Assembly (NCBI GenBank): GCA_934140355.1
Contig: CAKPBH010000009.1
Location: 1 to 42,252, forward strand
DNA: 42,252 nucleotides
Direction of reading: 5' to 3'
DNA from: an uncultured Bacilli bacterium
Lineage (GTDB): Bacteria; Bacillota_I; Bacilli_A; RF39; UBA660
Part shown: in pieces, positions 32,866 through 41,207 of the stretch
How positions within the stretch are numbered: the stretch's first letter is position 1
Layout of the letters: each line of letters begins with the position of its first letter
Program-made: the position numbers and the translations under genes
The notes under the pieces: model-generated
The model's database searches: none
Seen by the model: the letters and a program-made list of their open reading frames with translations, nothing else
Told to the model about the DNA's origin: nothing

Positions 32866-34659
32866 ATGTATTATGGTGCTGGAACATATGAAGCTTTTGC
32901 TCGTCCAGAAAAACCAGTTGATGTAGATAAAAAGTCTGCTTATATTATTGGTACTGGCCTAGCGGGGCTTTCAGCAGCGTTCTATCTTGTAAGAGATGGA
33001 CAAATGAAAGGAGAAAATATCCATTTATTAGAAAAACTAGATTTAGCAGGTGGCTCTTGTGATGGAAGACGTGACGTTACCAAAGGATTTTATATGCGTG
33101 GGGGAAGGGAGATGGATAACCACTTTGAATGTATGTGGGATATGTTTAGAAGTGTTCCTTCTATAGAAACACCAGAGATTTCTGTATTGGATGAATATTA
33201 CTGGTTAAATAAGCATGATCCGAATTATTCTCTTTGCCGAGCAACAATTAACTGCGGAGAAGATGCGCATACCGATAAGTTATTTAAACTAGATAAAAAA
33301 TCAGCGTTAGCTTTATCGAAATTATTTATTACAAAAGAAGAAGATTTGGAGAATAAGAAAATCTCTGATGTCTTACCAGAATCTTTTTGGGAGACTAACT
33401 TTTGGCTATATTGGCAGACGATGTTTGCTTTTCAAAAATGGTCTTCTGCTTTAGAAATGAAAAGGTATTTATGTCGATATGTTCATCATATTGATGGCTT
33501 ACCAGATTTTTCGGCTTTACGTTTTACAAAATATAATCAGTATGAATCGATGATTTTACCTCTAACCAAATATTTAGAGAATCATGGCGTAAAAATTGAA
33601 TATGGCATAGATGTTAAAAATGTAATATTTGATAATGAAGAAGAGAAAAAAGTTGCGACAAAAATCATTTATGAGAAAAATAAGGAAGAAAAAGAATTTA
33701 TCTTAACTGAAAATGATCTTGTCTTTATTACTAATGGTTGTTGTACGGATACTTCTTGCTATGGAGACCAAAATACAGTACCAGATTTATCGAAAATTAA
33801 AAATGGAGAAGGGGAATCTTGGAACTTATGGAAAAATATTGCTGCTCAAGCTATTGATGGAGAATTTGGTAATCCAGATAAATTCTGCAGCAATACTGAT
33901 GAGACAAATTGGATGAGTGCTACAGTTGAAGTAAGTGACGAAGAAATTATTAAGCATATCATCAATATCTGTAAACGAGATCCTAGAGAAGGAAAGGTAA
34001 CAACTGGTGGTATTGTAACTGTAAAAGATAGTACAGAAAACTGGTATTTATCTTGGACAATTAATCGCCAACCTCAATTTAAATCGCAAAAGAAAAATAG
34101 TGTATTAGTATGGGGATATGCCCTAAATACAAATCGTGAAGGAAATTTTGTAAAAAAGCCAATTAAAAATTGTACTGGTCGTGAGGTATGTGAGGAATGG
34201 TTATATCATATTGGAATACCAACAGATAAGATTGAGGAATATGCTAATAAATGTAATACTACAACTTGCTATATGCCATATATTAATGCTTTCTTCCAAC
34301 CAAGAGAAGCAAAGGATCGACCACTTGTTGTACCAAAAGGTGCAGTTAATTTTGCCTTTGTTGGACAGTTCGCAGAAACCCCTAGAGATACAATCTTTAC
34401 AACCGAATATTCTATTCGAACAGGTATGGAAGCGGTATATACACTCCTTGAAATTGATAGAGCCGTACCAGAAGTATGGGGAAGTAAATATGATGTTCGA
34501 GAATTATTAAAAGCTTGCTTCTATGCGGTAGATAAAAAATCAGTAGATGAACTTCCTTTAACTTTTGCTGAAAAACAAGCCATCAAAATCTTGGAGAAAA
34601 AAGTAAAAGGAACAGACTTAGAACTTCTATTAAAAGAAAGTGGTTTATTTAAAGATTAA
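32866..34659 (+). CDS. ohyA: Oleate hydratase
   Basis: FAD-dependent hydration of the cis-9 double bond of unsaturated fatty acids, giving 10-hydroxy products; in gut and skin bacteria it detoxifies host fatty acids. 597 residues from the ATG at 32866 (AAAGGAGGG site); the ORF extends upstream to 32824, within the promoter. Seen: Rossmann GTGLAG (29-34), LLEKLDLAGGSCDG, the catalytic-glutamate motif RGGREMDNHFECMWD, MFAFQKWSSALEMKRY, and the closing segment FVGQFAETPRDTIFTTEYSIRTGMEAVYTLL. Family (MCRA/PF06100) assignment is secure. Single gene with its own promoter and terminator. Confidence 0.96.
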   Translation: MYYGAGTYEAFARPEKPVDVDKKSAYIIGTGLAGLSAAFYLVRDGQMKGENIHLLEKLDLAGGSCDGRRDVTKGFYMRGGREMDNHFECMWDMFRSVPSIETPEISVLDEYYWLNKHDPNYSLCRATINCGEDAHTDKLFKLDKKSALALSKLFITKEEDLENKKISDVLPESFWETNFWLYWQTMFAFQKWSSALEMKRYLCRYVHHIDGLPDFSALRFTKYNQYESMILPLTKYLENHGVKIEYGIDVKNVIFDNEEEKKVATKIIYEKNKEEKEFILTENDLVFITNGCCTDTSCYGDQNTVPDLSKIKNGEGESWNLWKNIAAQAIDGEFGNPDKFCSNTDETNWMSATVEVSDEEIIKHIINICKRDPREGKVTTGGIVTVKDSTENWYLSWTINRQPQFKSQKKNSVLVWGYALNTNREGNFVKKPIKNCTGREVCEEWLYHIGIPTDKIEEYANKCNTTTCYMPYINAFFQPREAKDRPLVVPKGAVNFAFVGQFAETPRDTIFTTEYSIRTGMEAVYTLLEIDRAVPEVWGSKYDVRELLKACFYAVDKKSVDELPLTFAEKQAIKILEKKVKGTDLELLLKESGLFKD

Positions 34660-34670
34660 AGAGTAAAAAG

Positions 34671-34703
34671 ATGAGACATCTCAATTTGGATGTTTCATTT
34701 TTT
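34671..34703 (+). terminator. Terminator after oleate hydratase gene
   Basis: ATGAGACATC (34671-34680) pairs with GATGTTTCAT (34689-34698, one G-U), extended by AAAAAG/TTTTTT pairing, T run. Confidence 0.88.
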
Positions 34704-34762
34704 ATGTGTAAAATACTTCAAAGAAAAGTACTTATTTTATAGAAAAAAGTAAGTTATAGTGT

Positions 34763-34790
34763 TTGACAAAATAGAGGAATCTGATAAACT
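34763..34790 (+). promoter_or_regulatory. Promoter of small two-helix membrane protein
   Basis: TTGACA (34763-34768), 16-nt spacer, TG-A-TAAACT (-10 at 34785-34790). Confidence 0.7.
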
Positions 34791-34880
34791 AGAGTTATAA
34801 CTAGATGAGTTTTTAATATTGAAATATATCAGAATAAAAAAAAGTTAGATTTTTAATCGAGGAATGAAAGGAGAAGTATG

Positions 34881-35084
34881 ATGAAGAGTATAAAAACAGG
34901 GATAACCTTAATTATTTTAGGAAATATTTTGAATCTATCTTATTTGTCTTTTACGGGAAATGAGACCAGCAATTTTGGAGATTTTAGTAAAGGACTTTTA
35001 CTAGGATTATCTATCGGTTGTAATTTAGTAGGAATTATCCTAACAGTTACAAGTCTATCTAAAGAGAATAAAGGTAATTCTTGA
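34881..35084 (+). CDS. Small two-helix membrane protein
   Basis: 67 residues. Two hydrophobic helices (about 6-22 and 36-57) joined by a polar loop, short Lys/Glu tail. Not recognised. AAAGGAG lies seven bases before the ATG at 34881; the ATG three bases earlier is also possible. Own promoter, leader of about 84 nt. Confidence 0.65.
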   Translation: MKSIKTGITLIILGNILNLSYLSFTGNETSNFGDFSKGLLLGLSIGCNLVGIILTVTSLSKENKGNS

Positions 35085-35149
35085 ATTTTATTTTTGTACT
35101 TGTAGGCTAATAAATAATGTATAGAAGAAATAATAGATAAGGAGATATG

Positions 35150-35920
35150 ATGATAAATTTATTTAAAAAAGGAAAAGAGAATATAGATAAAAATAAACAG
35201 ATAAACTTTCAAAAAGTGTTTGAAGCCAATTTAAAATATATTTCTAATATGAAAAAAAGTGTTGATGAAATAAAAAGACAGTTTGTAAAAACTGATACAA
35301 GATTTTATTTAACCATTGGAAAAATTAACTGTCCAACAGGAAAGATAATTGTGGCTGATCCTCTTGCTTATTTACCCACAAATAAATATAGTCCAATTCT
35401 TAATAAAAAAATACCAATTGGAAAATATCCTGTTCAAGTTTCTATTGTAAGAAACAATATTGTTGGTATTCGGATGTGTACAATTAGATTAAAAATCAAG
35501 GTAACAGAAGCAGTAGAGTATGAATTAGCCAATCCAACAGAAGAAAGTGCTGCATTCGTCGCTAAGGATGGAGTCTTAAGCGGCTTTCCCGTTGACGCAG
35601 GAATGATTACTATTTGTGATGAACAAGTGGCAGAAGAATATAAAGATTTTATTAATACTTGGTATAAAGAAAACCCTAATGGAAATCATTATGATGATTA
35701 CTTTGCGAAATTCTTTAAAGAAAGTGCAGAAAAACTGCCTCAATATCAAAGAGAAGATGGCGATTTCATCGAATGGGAAAATCCAAATACCAAAAGTAAA
35801 CTCATTATGGTAGCAAGTGGATTTGGAGATGGCTTCTATCAAAGTTACTGGGGATATGATTCAAACCATGAAATTTGTGAGTTAATTATTCCTTTAGTAA
35901 ATCCAGATTTATTTGAATAG
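35150..35920 (+). CDS. DUF4241 family protein
   Basis: 256 residues from the ATG at 35150 (AAGGAG site). The DUF4241 pattern is visible: CPTGKIIVADPLAYL, IPIGKYPVQVSIV, FPVDAGMITICD, and the closing ASGFGDGFYQSYWGYD. Soluble. Members are often found near toxin/immunity genes, but no function is established. First of the run of small unrelated genes. Confidence 0.85.
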   Translation: MINLFKKGKENIDKNKQINFQKVFEANLKYISNMKKSVDEIKRQFVKTDTRFYLTIGKINCPTGKIIVADPLAYLPTNKYSPILNKKIPIGKYPVQVSIVRNNIVGIRMCTIRLKIKVTEAVEYELANPTEESAAFVAKDGVLSGFPVDAGMITICDEQVAEEYKDFINTWYKENPNGNHYDDYFAKFFKESAEKLPQYQREDGDFIEWENPNTKSKLIMVASGFGDGFYQSYWGYDSNHEICELIIPLVNPDLFE

Positions 35921-35967
35921 AAATTATAATTTATATGAAAAAATAAATAAATTTAGAAAGGAAAAAA

Positions 35968-36414
35968 ATGAAAATTATTGAAAGAGAAGATAGAACAACA
36001 GAACTAATAGATAATTTATTAAAAATATGGGAAGATTCCGTTAGGGCAACCCATTTGTTTTTATCAGATGAAGAACTGAAAAAGATTAAGAAATATGTTC
36101 CACTAGCCTTAAGAGAGATATCTCATTTAGTCATTGTGGAAGATGAGGATAATATACCTATTGCTTTCATGGGAGTAGAAGAGAAAAAAATTGAAATGTT
36201 ATTTATCCAAAATAAAGATAGAGGGAAAGGAATTGGGAAAAAACTATTAAATTATGCAATAGAAAATTTTGGGATAAACGAAGTAAGTGTAAATGAACAA
36301 AATCCACAAGCCCTTTATTTTTATTATCATATGGGCTTTCAAACATATAAGAGAACAGAACTAGATGAACAAGGAAATCCTTACCCAATTTTATATTTAA
36401 AGTTAAACGCCTAA
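35968..36414 (+). CDS. GNAT-family N-acetyltransferase
   Basis: 148 residues. Acetyl-CoA-dependent transferase fold. The acetyl-CoA pyrophosphate loop (motif A) is RGKGIGKKLL after the IEMLFIQ strand, and the motif B region is VNEQNPQALYFYYHMGF. Substrate unknown. AGAAAGGA site before the ATG. Confidence 0.92.
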   Translation: MKIIEREDRTTELIDNLLKIWEDSVRATHLFLSDEELKKIKKYVPLALREISHLVIVEDEDNIPIAFMGVEEKKIEMLFIQNKDRGKGIGKKLLNYAIENFGINEVSVNEQNPQALYFYYHMGFQTYKRTELDEQGNPYPILYLKLNA

Positions 36415-36470
36415 GTTAATTTTAAGTATTTTAATTCAATAAAAAATGATGTGAAAGGAAATGGACAAGT

Positions 36471-36791
36471 ATGCAAAATATAGAAATAGAAAAAGCAAAA
36501 ATAGAATTAGAAAATTGGCTATCTAGTCCGCAAGAATTAGGAGATAAGCCAAAAAAGATAGAATACACCAATTCATTTGTTGATGAAGATGGAATAAAAT
36601 GTATGATTTTTAAATATAAAGAATCATTATTAGGAAAATGGTTCTTAGGAATTGTAAGTGAATCTGGTACTTTTAGTGAAATGCAAGAATATCATAAAAA
36701 TACTGAAATAGAAGACGCTAAAAAGATATTAGAAATGCTAAAAAATTATTGGCAAGAGAGGGCAAAACAAATAGAAAATAAAAATAATTAG
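36471..36791 (+). CDS. Uncharacterised small protein
   Basis: 106 residues, charged, with one beta-rich central part (CMIFKYKESLLGKWFLGIVSESGTFSEM) and a C-terminal helix. No signal or membrane segment. Not recognised. The binding site (AAAGGA) lies unusually far (about 13 nt) from the ATG. Ends 14 bases before the pyrophosphatase start, probably one operon. Confidence 0.6.
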   Translation: MQNIEIEKAKIELENWLSSPQELGDKPKKIEYTNSFVDEDGIKCMIFKYKESLLGKWFLGIVSESGTFSEMQEYHKNTEIEDAKKILEMLKNYWQERAKQIENKNN

Positions 36792-36805
36792 ATGGGATGA
36801 TTAGT

Positions 36806-37315
36806 ATGATTAAAAATGATGTTGTTGAGGCAATCGTAGAAATACCATTTCGAAGCAGAAATAAATATGAAATTGATAAAAAAACAGGGAAAATAAAATT
36901 AGATAGAGTTTTATATTCAGCAATGGGATACCCAACAGAATATGGAACAATTGAAAATACTTTGGCTCCAGATGGAGATCCACTTGATATCTTAATCATA
37001 GCAACAGAACCAACATATCCTGGATGTATCGTTCCAGCTCGAATTGTTGGATATCTTAAAATGAAGGATAATGGAAAAGAAGATTATAAACTTATTTCTG
37101 TAGTAGATTGTGATCCAAGATATGATGAAATACAAGATCTAAAGGATTTGTCTAAATTTACTTTAAAAGAAATCAAAAACTTTTTTGAAAACTATAAAAA
37201 ATTACAAAATATAGAAGTTGAAGTTGGAAAATATTATTCTAAAGAAGAAGCATTAGTATTACTAGAAAAATGTAAAAACAATTATAGGAATGAAAATAAA
37301 TCGATTGAAAATTGA
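36806..37315 (+). CDS. ppa: Inorganic pyrophosphatase, family I
   Basis: Hydrolyses pyrophosphate to phosphate. 169 residues from the ATG at 36806; an in-frame ATG three codons earlier (36797) overlaps the GGGAT site. Seen: EIPFRSRNKYEID, YPTEYGTI, the metal-binding DGDPLDILI, and DPRYDEIQDL with FFENYKKLQ near the end. Bacillus itself uses a family II enzyme, so a family I enzyme is informative for placing the organism. Sits among small accessory-type genes, which is unusual for a housekeeping enzyme. Confidence 0.93.
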   Translation: MIKNDVVEAIVEIPFRSRNKYEIDKKTGKIKLDRVLYSAMGYPTEYGTIENTLAPDGDPLDILIIATEPTYPGCIVPARIVGYLKMKDNGKEDYKLISVVDCDPRYDEIQDLKDLSKFTLKEIKNFFENYKKLQNIEVEVGKYYSKEEALVLLEKCKNNYRNENKSIEN

Positions 37316-37320
37316 TGCTT

Positions 37321-37329
37321 TGGTATAAA
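37321..37329 (+). promoter_or_regulatory. Extended -10 promoter of lipoprotein gene
   Basis: TG-G-TATAAA, 30 nt before the start codon. Confidence 0.5.
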
Positions 37330-37359
37330 ATAGGAATTTATTGAAATGGAGAATGGATT

Positions 37360-37686
37360 ATGCAAAAAGCGATATTGCGTATTTTTATTTTTGGATTTAT
37401 GGTTCTTTTGGTAACTGGATGTAATCGTACTACAAAAAAAGAATTAAAGGATATTCACTTCTTTGAAGGAACGATAATAGAATGTGAACAAAAATCGATG
37501 ATTGTTCGCCCAGATGAAAGTGAAGAAGAATATCGTTCTAGCGATAAATTTAGAATTTATTATGTTGAAGATTTTAATTCTTGTAGTGTTGATGATAAAG
37601 TAAAAATTACTTATGAAGGGATGATAAATACAAGTTACCCTGCACAAGTTGAAACGACTAAAATAGAGATTGTGTCAGGCAAATAG
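37360..37686 (+). CDS. Small lipoprotein
   Basis: 108 residues. A type II signal peptide with hydrophobic core (about 6-18) and lipobox LVTGC predicts lipid attachment at C21 and anchoring outside the membrane. The mature part is beta-rich (FEGTIIECEQKSMIVRP, FRIYYVED, VDDKVKITYEG), resembling OB-fold proteins of the DUF3221/YobA kind. That comparison is tentative. GGAGA site before the ATG. Confidence 0.8.
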   Translation: MQKAILRIFIFGFMVLLVTGCNRTTKKELKDIHFFEGTIIECEQKSMIVRPDESEEEYRSSDKFRIYYVEDFNSCSVDDKVKITYEGMINTSYPAQVETTKIEIVSGK

Positions 37687-37701
37687 TAATTTGTTAAATA
37701 G
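37681..37701 (+). repeat. Boundary repeat copy 1
   Basis: AAATAGTAATTTGTTAAATAG, straddling the lipoprotein stop codon. See the finding on boundary repeats. Confidence 0.5.
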
Positions 37702-37716
37702 ATTGGGGATGTAATT

Positions 37717-38358
37717 ATGGCTTTTGATTATAAAAAAGAGTATAAGGAATTCTATATGCCAAAGAATAAACCTAGTATAGTAGAAATTCCTAAAATGAAT
37801 TATATAGCAGTTAGAGGATCTGGAAACCCTAACGAAGAAAACGGAGATTATAAAAATACAATAGGATTATTATATGGTATTGCTTATACAATAAAAATGA
37901 GTTATAAAGGAACTCATAAAATAGATGGCTTTTTTGAATATGTTGTTCCACCACTTGAAGGATTTTGGTGGCAAGATGGATTAAAAGGTAGCATTGATTA
38001 TAACAATAAAAATACTATGCACTTTATGTCTATTATTAGATTACCAGACTTTGTAACCAAAGAGGATTTTGAGTGGGCTATCCAAGAAGCAACTAAAAAG
38101 AAAAAACAAGACTTTTCAAGAGTTGAGTTTTTTACTTATGATGAAGGGTTATGTGTTCAATGTATGCATTTAGGCACTTATGATGATGAGCCAGAAACAG
38201 TTAATTTAATGCACGAATATATGAAAGAAAAAGGCTATGAATTGGATATAACTGATAAAAGATACCATCACGAAATATATTTAAGCGATCCAAGAAAATG
38301 TGATGTTAGTAAATTAAAAACAGTGATGAGACACCCAATTAAAAGATTAAATAATTAG
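37717..38358 (+). CDS. GyrI-like small-molecule-binding protein
   Basis: 213 residues. The GyrI-like/SOUL fold is indicated by IVEIPKMNYIAVRGSGNP, YGIAYTIKM, YVVPPLEGFWW, and the late YHHEIYLSDPRKCDVSKLKTVMRHPIK ending typical of stand-alone members. These are usually annotated GyrI-like domain-containing and thought to bind or hydrolyse small ligands. GGGGAT site before the ATG. Confidence 0.88.
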   Translation: MAFDYKKEYKEFYMPKNKPSIVEIPKMNYIAVRGSGNPNEENGDYKNTIGLLYGIAYTIKMSYKGTHKIDGFFEYVVPPLEGFWWQDGLKGSIDYNNKNTMHFMSIIRLPDFVTKEDFEWAIQEATKKKKQDFSRVEFFTYDEGLCVQCMHLGTYDDEPETVNLMHEYMKEKGYELDITDKRYHHEIYLSDPRKCDVSKLKTVMRHPIKRLNN

Positions 38359-38360
38359 AT

Positions 38361-38382
38361 AAATAGTAATTTGTTTGTTAGG
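38361..38382 (+). repeat. Boundary repeat copy 2
   Basis: AAATAGTAATTTGTTTGTTA followed by GG, leading directly into the ribosome binding site of the next gene. Confidence 0.5.
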
Positions 38383-38393
38383 AGGAAAATAAA

Positions 38394-38807
38394 ATGTTAG
38401 AAGACAAATTAAAAGAATTAATTAAAAAATTTGAATTAAAGGATGAAAAGGCAATTACTTTTGGTCATCCTAAAATGAAAACAAAATGGATTTTACCATT
38501 ACCCGGTATAACTGTATATTCTTTTGAACAATTTCAACCATTCTTTATATATTTTGATAAAGAAGGAATAAGCTTTTTTCCACTAGATATGAATAATAAA
38601 TATAGCATTATAGGTAAATCGTTTATATCATGGAATGACTTAAAAGAATTTAAATTTAAAAAAGGATTAATTATGGAAGATGAAATACAATTACAACTAG
38701 AAAAGGAAAAAATTGAAATGAAAATTCCAAAATCAAAAGTTATGAATGATTGGGTTAAAATAAATAATGCTTACTTAATAGAACATCATCATTTTTATAA
38801 TAAGTAA
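38394..38807 (+). CDS. Uncharacterised PH-like soluble protein
   Basis: 137 residues, no signal or membrane segment. An N-terminal helix is followed by alternating strands (ITVYSFEQFQPFFIYFDKEGISFFPLD...FISWNDLKEFKFKKG...EIQLQLEKEKIEMKIPKS) and a C-terminal helix, reminiscent of bacterial PH-like domains. Not recognised. Strong TAGGAGG site. Confidence 0.7.
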   Translation: MLEDKLKELIKKFELKDEKAITFGHPKMKTKWILPLPGITVYSFEQFQPFFIYFDKEGISFFPLDMNNKYSIIGKSFISWNDLKEFKFKKGLIMEDEIQLQLEKEKIEMKIPKSKVMNDWVKINNAYLIEHHHFYNK

Positions 38808-38810
38808 TCT

Positions 38811-38836
38811 AAATAGTAAGTTGTTGCTAAGAATGG
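38811..38836 (+). repeat. Boundary repeat copy 3 (diverged)
   Basis: AAATAGTAAGTTGTTGCTAA, then GAATGG. Confidence 0.45.
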
Positions 38837-38846
38837 AAAGATTAAG

Positions 38847-39066
38847 ATGGAAAAATTTAAATTAAGTAAGTTATTAAATGGAAGGTCAAAAAATATAGAT
38901 GATCCAAAAGAAAAGAATTGTTATGATATTTTAGACAGTTTAGATATTAAATACAGATTATTTTAGATTTCATCTTAATGAAAATAAAGCAACAGTAAGA
39001 ATTGGTATGGAAGATTTTAAAAACAAACTTATTCCCTATTTGAAACATGATATAAATATCTTATAA
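38847..39066 (+). pseudogene. Broken small gene
   Basis: ATG at 38847 opens a 39-codon frame that stops at 38964. The +1 frame then continues from about 38944 to a TAA at 39064 with protein-like composition (VRIGMEDFKNKLIPYL). Together they look like one frameshifted protein of about 70 residues, itself probably a fragment. Family not recognised. Confidence 0.4.
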
Positions 39067-39085
39067 GAATAAAAAATTACAATTT

Positions 39086-39113
39086 AGTGATTTGCTAGAA
39101 AAATAGTAATTTG
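39086..39113 (+). repeat. Boundary repeat copy 4 (double)
   Basis: Two units in tandem: AGTGATTTGCTAGAA (39086-39100) and AAATAGTAATTTG (39101-39113). Confidence 0.5.
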
Positions 39114-39126
39114 AAAGGAAAAACTA

Positions 39127-39780
39127 ATGAAAGAAACTTTGAATAAAATAAGAATTCCTGATAAAAATATAAAACTGAAAAATAAAATATTAAATCCATT
39201 TTTGCTAGTGCTATTTGGCGTGATATTAGGAGTATTTTCAAAATGGCTAGATAATTTAAGTATTAATGATTCCGTATGGTGGCAACATATATTAGGAATA
39301 TTGGATCTTAGTAATATATTTTCTTCATTTGGAATATGGTTATTGATTGCAGTAACAATATCAGTATTTAGTAAAACTCCACGAAGAGCAAGTATCAACG
39401 TATTATTATTCTTTTTAGGAATGACCATTAGTTATCATTTGTATACAATATTTTTTAGTGGATTTAATCCAATGCAGTATATGATGATATGGTATGGTTT
39501 TACTTTGATTTCTCCTTTACTTGCCTATATTTGTTGGTATGCTAAAGGTAAAAGTAAAATATCCACGCTAATTAGTAGTTTAATTCTTTCTATAATGTTG
39601 ATATCTTCATTTAACATAGGAATAGGGTATTTTGATTTAACAAGTGTAATTGATTTATTCATTTTTATCGGAACAGTCCTAGTTTTATATACAAACCCTA
39701 AAAATACGATTTATAGTTTAGTTATATCTATCATCTTAGCATTTGTGATTCGTGGTATTGTAATATACCTTCCAATTTAA
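39127..39780 (+). CDS. Polytopic membrane protein
   Basis: 217 residues with about six membrane helices (for example 24-40, 63-85, 95-113, 118-136, 144-170, 178-215). Not recognised; a short amphipathic N-terminus of about 20 residues is cytoplasmic. GAAAGGA site before the ATG. Lies directly before an acyltransferase, so a joint role in envelope modification is possible but unproven. Confidence 0.75.
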   Translation: MKETLNKIRIPDKNIKLKNKILNPFLLVLFGVILGVFSKWLDNLSINDSVWWQHILGILDLSNIFSSFGIWLLIAVTISVFSKTPRRASINVLLFFLGMTISYHLYTIFFSGFNPMQYMMIWYGFTLISPLLAYICWYAKGKSKISTLISSLILSIMLISSFNIGIGYFDLTSVIDLFIFIGTVLVLYTNPKNTIYSLVISIILAFVIRGIVIYLPI

Positions 39781-39796
39781 TGATTTGTTAGAAAAA
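39777..39796 (+). repeat. Boundary repeat copy 5
   Basis: TTAATGATTTGTTAGAAAAA, beginning within the stop codon of the preceding gene. Confidence 0.5.
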
Positions 39797-39838
39797 ATGT
39801 TGGAAAATAATATTTTTGAAGTTAGAAGTGGTTTAAAT

Positions 39839-41068
39839 ATGAAATATAAAAATGAAATAGTAATTATATCAATAATAACGATATTGATATTATTTTTAAA
39901 AGTAATAAATGTGTTTCAAATTGAAAATGGTTTAGGCTATTCTTTTAGTATGGTTTTAATGATAATTTGTTTTAATCTTGCTACGATATTGATTCAAAAA
40001 AATATAGACAAGAATTATAGAATAAATCAATTAAATTATCAAAACTTGAACATTTTAAAATATATATTGTCAATTTTAATTATCATATTACATTTGCGTC
40101 CATTTCTTAACTCTTCAAACGAATTAGATTTAGCATTTAACAATATCATTACAAGAATATGTGTTCCTATATTTTTTATCATAACTGGCTATTTCGTTGC
40201 GAAAAAGGAAAAAGTAAATAAAAATTATATAAAAGAATACATAAGAAAAATAATACCATTATATTTAGTTTGGAGTTTGTTGTATATGCCTGTAATAATA
40301 GGTACAATAATTCAGTATTTACCAATTATAAATGCGTATATATCAAAAATCAATATTACGCTACCTTTCCTTATTATTCTGTCGATAATATTATTGCCTA
40401 TTATAGTGTTAGTTACTTTGTGTTATACAGGAGTTTATTATCATTTATGGTATTTTCCAGCGATAATATTTTCTTTGCTTGTTTTAAAAAAATGGAAGCA
40501 AAAATTTAATATAAAATATTTATTCATCATTTCCTTTATGTTATTATTGTTTGGGGCAACAGAAACTTATTATGGAGTCTTACCATTATCAATAAAAAGA
40601 ACATTATCTTATTACTATAATATTTTCTTTACCACTAGAAACTTCCTATTTTTTGGATTATTTTATGTCGTATTAGGTTATTGTATAGGCACAAAGGAAA
40701 AAGCCTATTCAAAATATTGTTTTCTTAAATTAATTGTTTCCTTTTTCTTATTAACTTTTGAAGCAATATTATTACATGATACTAATAGACTTAATAGTAA
40801 TATTTTATTATCTTGTATACCATTAACTTACTACTTATTTATTTCCTCTATTTATATTACTAATCGCATGAAATTAAAATTTCAATTTGGTACTTATTCT
40901 AAATATTATTATCTAATCCATCCTATGATAATTTTTATTCTATCTTTGTTATTTAAAAATATAAATGATTATCCATATCTAAACATTTTGATAGTTCTAT
41001 TGACTACGCATATTGCTTCAGTTTTAATCATTAAATTAAAGAAGAGAAACAAAAAGTTAATGATTTAA
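39839..41068 (+). CDS. Acyltransferase 3 family membrane protein
   Basis: 409 residues from the ATG at 39839; earlier in-frame starts (TTG 39785, ATG 39797) lack a binding site or lie in the boundary repeat. About ten to eleven membrane helices. The acyltransferase-3 features are ILKYILSILIIILHLRPF near the start (the usual catalytic His position), RICVPIFFIITGYFVAKK and a C-terminal YYLIHPMIIFILSLLF helix. Such enzymes O-acetylate or otherwise acylate cell-surface polymers. Substrate unknown. Confidence 0.88.
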   Translation: MKYKNEIVIISIITILILFLKVINVFQIENGLGYSFSMVLMIICFNLATILIQKNIDKNYRINQLNYQNLNILKYILSILIIILHLRPFLNSSNELDLAFNNIITRICVPIFFIITGYFVAKKEKVNKNYIKEYIRKIIPLYLVWSLLYMPVIIGTIIQYLPIINAYISKINITLPFLIILSIILLPIIVLVTLCYTGVYYHLWYFPAIIFSLLVLKKWKQKFNIKYLFIISFMLLLFGATETYYGVLPLSIKRTLSYYYNIFFTTRNFLFFGLFYVVLGYCIGTKEKAYSKYCFLKLIVSFFLLTFEAILLHDTNRLNSNILLSCIPLTYYLFISSIYITNRMKLKFQFGTYSKYYYLIHPMIIFILSLLFKNINDYPYLNILIVLLTTHIASVLIIKLKKRNKKLMI

Positions 41069-41072
41069 TAAA

Positions 41073-41121
41073 TTACGATTTATTGTTTAGAAAAATACTG
41101 ATTTAGTATTTGTTAGAAAAA
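41073..41121 (+). repeat. Boundary repeat copy 6 (double)
   Basis: Two units: GATTTATTGTTTAGAAAAA and, four bases on, GATTTAGTATTTGTTAGAAA (ending 41121). They fill the gap after the acyltransferase gene. Confidence 0.5.
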
Positions 41122-41153
41122 AGAGTAAAATGAAATAGTTAAAATGCATTGCT

Positions 41154-41179
41154 TGTTGCAACAGATAATTTTGTATAAA
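41154..41179 (+). promoter_or_regulatory. Promoter and palindrome of the XRE regulator gene
   Basis: Palindrome TGTTGCAACA (41154-41163) lies 10 nt upstream of a TATAAA -10 (41174-41179), covering the -35 position. A plausible autoregulatory operator. Confidence 0.5.
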
Positions 41180-41207
41180 ATAAACTTGTGAAAGGAGAGA
41201 ATTTAAA

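Noticed and set aside
35576..35842. Minus-strand and alternative-frame ORFs over known genes, such as this one
   Set aside because: They are shadows of strong plus-strand genes, lack binding sites and have unnatural residue composition.
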